Below are positions 1 through 4,902 of a DNA stretch of 8,063 nt, in pieces. Within the stretch, counting starts at the first letter, position 1. Every line of letters starts with the position of its first letter. A program made the translations under genes and the position numbers. This DNA comes from Clostridiales bacterium (GTDB taxonomy: Bacteria; Bacillota_A; Clostridia; Oscillospirales; Oscillospiraceae), in NCBI GenBank assembly GCA_022777455.1, contig JALFGI010000113.1, forward strand, positions 1-8,063, written 5' to 3'. The notes beneath the pieces were generated by a model. It was not told the DNA's origin. It made no database searches and worked only from the letters and a program-made list of their open reading frames with translations.

Positions 1-140
1 CCTTCGGGGATAATTATAATGACATCCCCATGCTGGACGCCGTGGGCCATCCCTACCTCATGACCTCCGCCGCCGAACCCCTGCGCCGGCGGGGCTATGC
101 CCTGTGCCCCCGCCCGGAGGATGTGCTGGAAACATTATAA
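1..140 (+). CDS. HAD-superfamily hydrolase, C-terminal fragment (5' part outside window)
   Basis: Reading from base 3, an open frame of 45 codons runs to the TAA at 138-140. It opens with F-GDNYNDIPML, which matches motif IV of HAD-superfamily phosphatases (GDxxND, the acidic Mg2+-binding residues) followed by the usual ML. The remaining residues (LMTSAAEPLRRRGYALCPRPEDVLETL) resemble the tail of Cof-type or related cytosolic HAD hydrolases, where an alanine-rich helix and a final VLE.L segment close the fold. The enzyme would hydrolyse a phosphorylated small molecule; the fragment gives no clue to substrate because the cap domain lies upstream of the window. A strong terminator follows six bases after the stop, so this gene is transcriptionally separate from what follows. 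The superfamily call is fairly secure; the subfamily is not. Confidence 0.75.
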   Translation, partial: FGDNYNDIPMLDAVGHPYLMTSAAEPLRRRGYALCPRPEDVLETL

Positions 141-145
141 AGGTA

Positions 146-183
146 CCCCCTGGATTCCAATGAGAATTCCAGGGGGATTTTTT
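146..183 (+). terminator. Rho-independent terminator after the HAD gene
   Basis: CCCCCTGGA (146-154) pairs with TCCAGGGGG (168-176), extended by TTC/GAA (155-157 with 164-166) across a single bulged T. The stem is followed by A and six T residues (178-183). It starts six bases after the hydrolase stop codon, the classic position and shape of an intrinsic terminator. Confidence 0.9.
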
Positions 184-242
184 GAGGAGATATCAGATGT
201 AAGATATAAGATATTGTGTTTATCGGGCAGATACGGCAGCAC

Positions 243-397
243 CCCTTGGCTCTCCCTTTGGGAGAGCTGTCAGCCGAACAGGCTGACTGAGAGGGTGCCG
301 CAAGAAAGACAGCGGCATCCTTAAATATACAAACCGTGTTACCCTCTCAGGCTGCCCCTTACGGGGCGGCCAGCTCTCCCAAAGGGAGAGCCAAGGG
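243..397. repeat. 155-bp palindromic MITE-like repeat with perfect 27-bp terminal inverted repeats
   Basis: The left end 243-269 and right end 371-397 are perfect 27-bp reverse complements, beginning CCCTTGGCTCTCCC and ending GGGAGAGCCAAGGG. Each end is itself a hairpin (CTCTCCC/GGGAGAG with a 3-nt loop). A second inverted pair lies inside (288-296 TGAGAGGGT with 341-349), and each arm holds a further small hairpin (CAGCC/GGCTG on the left, GCCCC/GGGGC on the right). The centre, 300-340, is AT-richer and has no reading frame of note. No transposase is encoded and I could not find a target-site duplication. It fits a non-autonomous, miniature mobile or bacterial interspersed repeat. Any role as a bidirectional terminator for the flanking genes would be secondary and is inferred. 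Confidence 0.75.
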
Positions 398-412
398 TCG
401 CCAGCGGCGACC
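396..412. repeat. Small perfect hairpin between the palindromic repeat and the regulator's 3' end
   Basis: GGTCGCC (396-402) and GGCGACC (406-412) form a 7-bp stem with an AGC loop, abutting the right end of the 155-bp repeat. It lies about 25 bases beyond the stop of the minus-strand regulator, so it could help end or protect that transcript, but no T-run follows on either strand. It may simply be part of the neighbouring repeat. Confidence 0.5.
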
Positions 413-437
413 AACGACCCGCTAAATTACAATTTCT

Positions 438-1481
438 CTATCCGCTTTTGCGGGGGATGAGTCTCCAGGGAAGGAGGATGTCACCGGAGGGCTTCCCCTC
501 AATCTGTGCCAGAATGGCGGCCACGGCGGCGGCGCCGGGGGTTTGGGCATCGAAGCCCAGGGTGGTGAGGGAGGCATCCCGGGACACTGCCAGGTAGCTG
601 CCCTCAAAGCTCACCACACTCATGGGGGTGTGGAGGGCGCGGAGGTACCGCTGGAGCCGGAAGGCCAGCTCATCGTTGAAGCACACCACCGCGGAGCAGT
701 CCCGGCGGTAGCTGCTCTGGAACCGCTGCAGCAGCGTCTCGTCCCCCTCCAGCAGCCGCTGGCGCTCCTGGGCGGAATACCACAGGCAGTTTGCCGCGTC
801 AAAGCCAAGCCCCGTTTCCGCTGCACCCCGGCACAGCCCCCGGAACCGAGCCGGACCCCGGGAATCGTCGCTTTTCAAAATGGCGGCCACCCGGCGGTGG
901 CCGGTGGCGGCAAGGTGGGCCATGAGGATGTCGGCGCCCGAATGGTCATCCGGCAGAACCGCCGGGGTCTCGGGATCGTAGCGGCCGTTCAGATAGACCA
1001 GGGGGATGCGGCTTGCTTTGATTTTTTCCAGCAGCTCCTCCTGGAAGCACCCCAGCACATCGGTGATGGGCTCCAGGATGATCCCCACGGGACGCTGGCG
1101 CAGGAGCTTCTCCAGGTGCTGTCCCTCCCGGTCCCACCGGCCGCCGGTTTCCAGGCAGGAAAGGGTGAACCCCGCCTCGACGGCGGCCTTGCGGGCATCC
1201 CGCACCAGGGCGGGGGAGAGATATTCCTCCTTGTCGGAGAGCACCAGGGCGATCTGGCGGCTGGAAGCGCTGGCGGCCTGGGTGGGATAGGAGCCGCTGC
1301 CCTGGCGGCGGAGGATCAGGCCCTTTTCCTCCAGCACCTTCAGGGCGGAGCGGACGGTCTGGCGGCTGCAGGCATACTGCCGGCACAGCTCGGCCTCGGT
1401 GGGCAGCTTCTGTCCGCCCTCCGAACCCCGGCGCAGCCGGTGCTCCAACTCCCGGGCAATGATGAGATACTTGGCAGCCAT
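438..1481 (-). CDS. araR: AraR-like GntR/LacI-type transcriptional regulator
   Basis: A 347-residue DNA-binding regulator with two parts. Residues 1-67 are a GntR-type winged helix (KLPTEAELCRQYACSRQTVRSALKVLEEKGLILRRQGSG, matching the LPSE.L....VSR.TVR.AL..L...G.I.R..G.G pattern). Residues 76-347 are a LacI/periplasmic-binding-type effector domain. This arrangement, the length, and stretches such as RQIALVLSD.EEYLSPALVR, VGIILEP, ILKSDDSRG (201-209) and CFNDELA (267-273) closely follow B. subtilis AraR, the arabinose-responsive repressor. The ATG at 1479-1481 is chosen because AAAGGAGG precedes it by five bases on the minus strand. It faces away from the sugar importer across an 838-bp gap, so it most likely represses that operon and perhaps itself. 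The family is clear; the ligand (arabinose or another sugar) is inferred, and the symbol should be read at family level. Confidence 0.85.
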   Translation of the reverse strand: MAAKYLIIARELEHRLRRGSEGGQKLPTEAELCRQYACSRQTVRSALKVLEEKGLILRRQGSGSYPTQAASASSRQIALVLSDKEEYLSPALVRDARKAAVEAGFTLSCLETGGRWDREGQHLEKLLRQRPVGIILEPITDVLGCFQEELLEKIKASRIPLVYLNGRYDPETPAVLPDDHSGADILMAHLAATGHRRVAAILKSDDSRGPARFRGLCRGAAETGLGFDAANCLWYSAQERQRLLEGDETLLQRFQSSYRRDCSAVVCFNDELAFRLQRYLRALHTPMSVVSFEGSYLAVSRDASLTTLGFDAQTPGAAAVAAILAQIEGKPSGDILLPWRLIPRKSG

Positions 1482-1508
1482 GGGGGCCTCCTTTCAATTT
1501 GTCAAACT

Positions 1509-1682
1509 GATCGATATCAATTCCTGGCGGAATTGACGATATACGCCGGGCGTTCGATATGTGTAACCACACGAGATGCGCTGCGGCGCGAGAGGAATTG
1601 ATATTCCATCGAATGCCGCAGCGCGGCATATATCGACGCCGCAGGCGATATCGCATTTTGCCGGAGGCAAAATATATCGATC
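1509..1682. repeat. 174-bp branched palindromic element made of serial mini-hairpins
   Basis: The ends are GATCGATAT (1509-1517) and its reverse complement ATATCGATC (1674-1682). Inside are eight short hairpins: 1518-1535 (7-bp stem), 1543-1553, 1561-1572, 1578-1589, 1594-1607, 1613-1629 (6-bp stem), 1637-1647 and 1655-1673 (8-bp stem ATTTTGCC/GGCAAAAT). The linkers between them repeat CGATAT on the left (1512, 1537, 1555) and ATATCG on the right (1630, 1648, 1674), in nested order, so they can pair as three successive trunk stems. No gene is encoded. Its right-hand neighbour on the minus strand is the regulator start, 27 bases away, so it would lie in the regulator mRNA leader if transcription begins upstream of it. 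It is probably a dispersed MITE-like repeat. Confidence 0.7.
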
Positions 1683-1730
1683 CGTTCTATCCGCGCAGCG
1701 GCACCCACCCGACAGGATGGAACCCACCGG

Positions 1731-1797
1731 TTGAATGGACATGGTTCGTTCCCGCAGGAAAACCCTGTTTTCCATTCATTGAACCGTGTCAATTCGG
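1731..1797. repeat. Imperfect 67-bp palindrome (hairpin within a hairpin)
   Basis: An outer 15-bp stem pairs 1733-1747 with 1781-1795, with one G-U pair and one mismatch; two further G-U pairs can extend it. An inner 7-bp hairpin, GGAAAAC/GTTTTCC with a CCT loop, occupies 1757-1773. It lies in the regulator-importer gap beside other hairpins and has no coding potential. It is likely another interspersed repeat; TTGACA read on the minus strand at 1792-1787 falls in its right arm, but no -10 box sits at the right distance. Confidence 0.55.
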
Positions 1798-1807
1798 GGG
1801 CGGGGGC

Positions 1808-1829
1808 GGAACGGCACATAGGCCGTTCC
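1808..1829. repeat. GC-rich hairpin, intergenic repeat type
   Basis: GGAACGGC (1808-1815) pairs perfectly with GCCGTTCC (1822-1829) around a 6-nt loop, preceded by a G-rich run (1796-1806). Another bulged stem follows at 1832-1856 (ACGGATT with AATCCCGT). There is no T-run, so it does not look like a terminator. I read it as part of the same repeat-rich block. Confidence 0.5.
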
Positions 1830-2024
1830 CTACGGATTCGTCCAACATAATCCCGTTCAACCAACCGCTGAATGATCATTTCGTGATTTGTATATGGAAA
1901 CCAATTGGCTTATTGTGTAAATATTTCAAATTCCGGCAGAGTAATTGGACATTTCTTGTACAGCTTTACTGAAAAGAGTATGAAAATTTTCCGCCTCCAA
2001 AATTCGGAGCACAAAAAAACAAAC

Positions 2025-2065
2025 CTTTTCCCGCCGGTTACGGCAGATTGATTCGGCCGGAAAAG
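2025..2065 (+). promoter_or_regulatory. 12-bp stem-loop with a competing inner hairpin
   Basis: CTTTTCCCGCCG (2025-2036) pairs with CGGCCGGAAAAG (2054-2065) with one mismatch around a 17-nt loop. The inner words GCCG (2033-2036) and CGGC (2041-2044) can instead form a small stem that breaks the large one, so two alternative folds are possible. It could be an operator region or, if transcription starts upstream, part of a leader. No riboswitch class is recognised. Confidence 0.35.
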
Positions 2066-2149
2066 AAAGAGGAATTGATCAAATCGGAAAATTTCGGTAT
2101 CCATATCATAAAATATTCTCCTTGCGATTGTCAATTCGCGGCTTGGAAG

Positions 2150-2193
2150 AAAATTTGTATTTCTTTTTGTTTGGTTTGGCAAAATTTGTATTT
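2150..2193 (+). promoter_or_regulatory. Pair of 13-bp direct repeats, candidate regulator binding sites
   Basis: AAAATTTGTATTT occurs exactly at 2150-2162 and again at 2181-2193, a 31-bp spacing that is close to three helical turns and would place both sites on the same face of the DNA. The core ATTTGTA occurs a third time at 1886-1892. As I recall it, the B. subtilis AraR operator is a palindrome whose half-site reads ATTTGTAC, so the core matches a half-site of the family encoded next door. No complete palindrome is seen, which leaves the assignment tentative. Confidence 0.4.
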
Positions 2194-2233
2194 ATTCACA
2201 ATCACAGTTTTGCGTTTTCCGTCCCACAATCCG

Positions 2234-2265
2234 TTGACGGGAGTTCCATTTTGTGCTTTTATATT
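2234..2265 (+). promoter_or_regulatory. Candidate promoter of the importer operon
   Basis: TTGACG (2234-2239) is one base from the -35 consensus. TTTTAT (2257-2262) lies 17 bases downstream, and the better -10-like word TATATT (2260-2265) lies at a 20-base spacing. Transcription would start near 2270, giving a leader of about 50 bases before the first gene. It is the best candidate close to the gene, but the -10 is weak and suggests dependence on an activator or relief from repression. Confidence 0.4.
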
Positions 2266-2272
2266 GGCAGAA

Positions 2273-2289
2273 GCCCACACGCCGTGGGC
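2273..2289 (+). promoter_or_regulatory. Leader hairpin just upstream of the binding-protein RBS
   Basis: GCCCAC (2273-2278) and GTGGGC (2284-2289) form a perfect 6-bp stem with loop ACGCC, ending about 16 bases before the GAAAGAGG ribosome binding site. If transcription starts near 2270 it would cap the 5' end of the mRNA and could protect it, a feature seen on other highly expressed messages. It does not cover the ribosome binding site. Confidence 0.4.
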
Positions 2290-2319
2290 AAATCAAAAAT
2301 GATGGAAAGAGGTACTATT

Positions 2320-3300
2320 ATGAAGAAGTTCCTGGCAATCGCTTTGGCTCTGTGCATGGTTCTGTCCATGGCCTGCTTCGCCTCCGCTGAGGCTGACCTG
2401 ATCAAGGTTGGTATCATCAACCTGGATCCTTCCGAATCCGGCTACCGTGAAGCAAACGTGAAAGACCTGCACAACGTGTTCACCGCTGAGAACGGCTACG
2501 ACGCTACCTTCGTTACCGCTCCCACCGCCGACAAGCAGCTGGAAGCTGCCAACACCTTCATCAATGATGAAGTGGACTACATCCTGGTTTCCGCCGCTGA
2601 AGTCACCGGTTGGGACGAGGTCCTGGAAGCTGCTGCCGAAGCCGGCATCGGCGTGTTCCTGTTCGACCGTATGATCGAGTGTGATCCTTCCCTGTACATC
2701 GCCGCTGTCGTCTCCGACATGCGCTTTGAGGGCGAGACCGCTGTTGCATGGCTGGAAAGCCTGGAGCTGGAAGAGTACAACATTCTGCACATCCAGGGCC
2801 AGCTGGGCTCCGCTGCTCAGATCGGCCGTTCCGAGCCCCTGCAGGAAAAGTGCGAAGCCGATGAGAAGTGGACCATCGTCCGCGAAGGCACCGGCGGCGA
2901 CAGCTGGGACCCCAACGAAGCCCGTAAGATCGCCGAGGCTGCCATCAACGCCGGCGAGAAGTTCAACATCGTCTACGCTGAGAACGACGGCATGGCCGAC
3001 GGCGTCTGCAAGGCTCTGGATGCAGCCGGCATCACCCACGGTGTCAACGGCGACGTCATCATCATGGGCTTTGACTGCAACAAGTGGGCTCTGAAGGAAC
3101 TGCTGGCCGGCAACTGGAACTACGACGGTCAGTGCAGCCCCTTCCAGGCCAGCATCATCGATGAGATGATCAAGACCCTTCAGGCGGGCGGCGAGATCGA
3201 GGGCCTGAACGAGCTGAATCAGATCATCAATCCCGAGAAGGGCTTTGATGCTGCCACCATCACCGAGGAAGACGTGAACACCTACGGTCTGGGCGAATAA
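2320..3300 (+). CDS. ytfQ: Sugar ABC transporter substrate-binding protein, YtfQ type
   Basis: A 326-residue secreted sugar-binding protein of the LacI/ribose-binding fold that delivers substrate to the permeases encoded downstream. Residues 1-23 are a signal peptide (MKKF, a hydrophobic run, then ASA before E24). Family hallmarks shared with E. coli YtfQ, the galactofuranose binder, are SESGYR (38-43), GWDEVL..A..AGI.VFLFDR (98-117, the DR pair near the ligand), SLYIAAV.SD...EG (124-139), ENDGM (221-225) and GFD (250-252). The start at 2320 is preferred over in-frame ATGs at 2299 and 2302 because AAGAGG ends seven bases before it and a clean signal peptide follows. Arginine is mostly CGT, unlike the neighbouring genes, which suggests high expression. 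There is no canonical lipobox. It is the first gene of the operon; the exact sugar is unknown. Confidence 0.9.
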   Translation: MKKFLAIALALCMVLSMACFASAEADLIKVGIINLDPSESGYREANVKDLHNVFTAENGYDATFVTAPTADKQLEAANTFINDEVDYILVSAAEVTGWDEVLEAAAEAGIGVFLFDRMIECDPSLYIAAVVSDMRFEGETAVAWLESLELEEYNILHIQGQLGSAAQIGRSEPLQEKCEADEKWTIVREGTGGDSWDPNEARKIAEAAINAGEKFNIVYAENDGMADGVCKALDAAGITHGVNGDVIIMGFDCNKWALKELLAGNWNYDGQCSPFQASIIDEMIKTLQAGGEIEGLNELNQIINPEKGFDAATITEEDVNTYGLGE

Positions 3301-3317
3301 TTATCCCGCATGAACTC

Positions 3318-3363
3318 TGGCGCGGTATGGATGAACGGTAATGCGCGCATTCATACCGCGCCA
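3318..3363 (+). promoter_or_regulatory. Intercistronic stem-loop between binding-protein and ATPase genes
   Basis: TGGCGCGGTATGGATG (3318-3333) pairs with CATTCATACCGCGCCA (3348-3363): 16 bp with one G-U pair. It starts 18 bases after the stop of the binding-protein gene and ends about 23 bases before the ATPase RBS. No T-run follows, so it is not a full terminator. Such hairpins after binding-protein genes commonly stabilise the upstream mRNA segment and so raise binding protein over membrane components; that role is inferred. The loop side also contains the perfect palindrome AATGCGCGCATT (3340-3351). Confidence 0.75.
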
Positions 3364-3401
3364 TTCAATTATGGACAAATGGCTGGAAGGAGAAAAACCG
3401 G

Positions 3402-4901
3402 ATGCAGAACGAAACGGTTTTAACCATGCGCAATATCGACAAGATTTTTCCGGGCACACGGGCACTGAACAATGTGGACTTTACCCTGCGCCGGGGCGAA
3501 GTCCATGCGCTGATGGGAGAAAATGGTGCCGGAAAATCCACACTGATCAAGGTGCTGACCGGCGTATATGAAAAGGACGGCGGAACGATCCGGGTGGAGG
3601 GGACGGAAGCGCACATCCATTCCCCCCAGGATGCTCAGAATGTGGGTATCAGTACGGTTTATCAGGAGATTACCCTTTGTCCAAACCTGACGGTGGCAGA
3701 AAACATGTTCATCGGCAGAACAAAAGGCACACTGATTCCCTGGAAGAACTGGGAGAAGCGGGCAACGGAAATCCTGACGAACCTGGGCATTCCCGCCCGG
3801 GCAAAGCAGGAGCTTTCCTCCTGCTCTCTGGCGGTGCAGCAGATGGTTGCCATTGCCAGGGCAGTGGACATGAACTGTAAGGTGCTGATTCTGGACGAGC
3901 CTACTTCCTCGCTGGATGACAAGGAAGTGCAGATGCTCTTTGAACTGATGCGAGACCTGAAGAGCCGGGGCGTGGGAATCATTTTCGTCACCCATTTCCT
4001 GGATCAGGTCTACGAGGTCAGCGACCGCATCACCGTGCTGCGCAACGGCCAGCTGGTGGGAGAATATGAAATCAGCAAGCTGCCCCGGGAAGAGCTGGTG
4101 GCGAAAATGATGGGCAAGGATCTGAATGATCTGGCGGATATGGAGAAATTTGAGGCCAAATCCAAGCCCGGTGAAGAAATGACCTATGAGGCAAAGGGGC
4201 TCTCCAGCTCCGAAAGCAAGCCCTTTGATTTCCATATCCGCAAGGGCGAGGTCAACGGCTTTACCGGCCTGCTGGGCTCCGGACGCAGTGAAAGTGTCCG
4301 CGCCATCTTTGGCGCAGACCGGGTCACCGGCGGCACCGTTACCGTGGGCGGCAAGAACGTGAAAATTACGAAGCCCTACGATGCCATGAAGCACGGCATC
4401 GGCTACCTGCCCGAGGATCGGAAGCGGGACGGCATCATCGCCGACCTGTCGGTTCGGGACAACATCATTCTGGCACTGCAGGTCATGCGGGGCTTCTTCA
4501 AGCCCATGAGCCGCAGTGAAATGGATCAGTTCGCCGACGAATATGTGAAGGCGCTGAACATCAAAACCGCAAGCAAGGATACCCCCATCGGAAGTCTGTC
4601 CGGCGGCAACCAGCAGAAGGTGATTCTGGCCCGGTGGCTGCTGACCCATCCGGACTACCTGATTCTGGACGAGCCCACCCGGGGCATCGACGTGGGCACC
4701 AAGCTGGAAATCCAGAAGCTGGTGCTGAAGCTGGCGGAGGAGAATATGAGCGTCACCTTCATTTCCTCGGAAATTGAGGAGATGCTTCGCACCTGTTCCC
4801 GTCTGATCGTTATGCGTGACCGGAACATTGTGGGTGAGCTCACCGGTGATCAGCTTACCCAGGCTCATGTGATGAAGACCATTGCAGGAGGCGGACAGTA
4901 A
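3402..4901 (+). CDS. ytfR: Sugar ABC transporter ATP-binding protein (double ATPase), YtfR type
   Basis: A 499-residue fused two-domain ATPase that powers sugar import from the cytoplasmic face of the membrane. The first domain has Walker A GENGAGKST (39-47), Q-loop Q88, signature region CSLAVQQM (141-148), Walker B VLILDEPTSSLD (161-172) and H-loop H198. The second has a degenerate Walker A GLLGSGRSE (289-297), as is normal in this carbohydrate class, a full signature LSGGNQQ (399-405) and Walker B LILDEPTRGID (420-430). The stretch CSLAVQQMVAIARAVD and later VTHFLDQVYEVSDRITVLRNG are close to E. coli YtfR, which separates it from RbsA, MglA and AraG. AAGGAG nine bases upstream supports the ATG at 3402. 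Length is normal for the family. It is separated from the binding-protein gene by a hairpin and from the next gene by one base. Confidence 0.93.
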   Translation: MQNETVLTMRNIDKIFPGTRALNNVDFTLRRGEVHALMGENGAGKSTLIKVLTGVYEKDGGTIRVEGTEAHIHSPQDAQNVGISTVYQEITLCPNLTVAENMFIGRTKGTLIPWKNWEKRATEILTNLGIPARAKQELSSCSLAVQQMVAIARAVDMNCKVLILDEPTSSLDDKEVQMLFELMRDLKSRGVGIIFVTHFLDQVYEVSDRITVLRNGQLVGEYEISKLPREELVAKMMGKDLNDLADMEKFEAKSKPGEEMTYEAKGLSSSESKPFDFHIRKGEVNGFTGLLGSGRSESVRAIFGADRVTGGTVTVGGKNVKITKPYDAMKHGIGYLPEDRKRDGIIADLSVRDNIILALQVMRGFFKPMSRSEMDQFADEYVKALNIKTASKDTPIGSLSGGNQQKVILARWLLTHPDYLILDEPTRGIDVGTKLEIQKLVLKLAEENMSVTFISSEIEEMLRTCSRLIVMRDRNIVGELTGDQLTQAHVMKTIAGGGQ

Positions 4902-4902
4902 T

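Larger units (their letters stand above)
1861..2233. other. AT-rich non-coding stretch upstream of the importer operon
   Basis: About 370 bases clearly richer in A+T than the genes on either side, with only short, unconvincing open frames and no family resemblance. It holds a perfect 10-bp palindrome GAAAATTTTC (1983-1992 region), a long hairpin (2025-2065), the heptamer ATTTGTA at 1886-1892, and a TTGTAC word at 1956-1961 with TATGAA 17 bases on (a weak promoter-like pair). This is where I would expect control of the importer to reside; the individual sites are listed separately. Confidence 0.5.

Noticed and set aside
543..1601. Long open frame (352 codons) on the plus strand across the regulator gene
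   Set aside because: It is antisense to a clear GntR/LacI-type gene, has a Gly/Ala/Gln-rich composition expected of a GC-rich shadow frame, lacks a ribosome binding site, and shows no family motif.
1509..1682. CRISPR array, because of regularly recurring short words
   Set aside because: The recurring unit is only six bases, is in inverted orientation in the two halves, and the material between is self-complementary instead of unique spacer sequence. No cas gene is present.
1787..1792. Perfect TTGACA on the minus strand as the regulator's -35 box
   Set aside because: No -10-like hexamer lies 16-18 bases downstream, and the word falls in the arm of a palindromic repeat.
1910..2302. Short frames in the AT-rich gap (90 codons minus, 84 codons plus)
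   Set aside because: No ribosome binding sites, no recognisable domain, and they overlap hairpins and candidate promoter elements.
2122..2319. Longer N-terminus for the binding protein from the upstream ATG at 2122
   Set aside because: The extra 66 residues would bury the signal peptide inside the protein and would translate the candidate promoter, leader hairpin and ribosome binding site.
3420..4868. 482-codon minus-strand frame opposite the ATPase gene
   Set aside because: It is a shadow of a double ATPase with every expected motif; the antisense product has no recognisable domain and no start signal.
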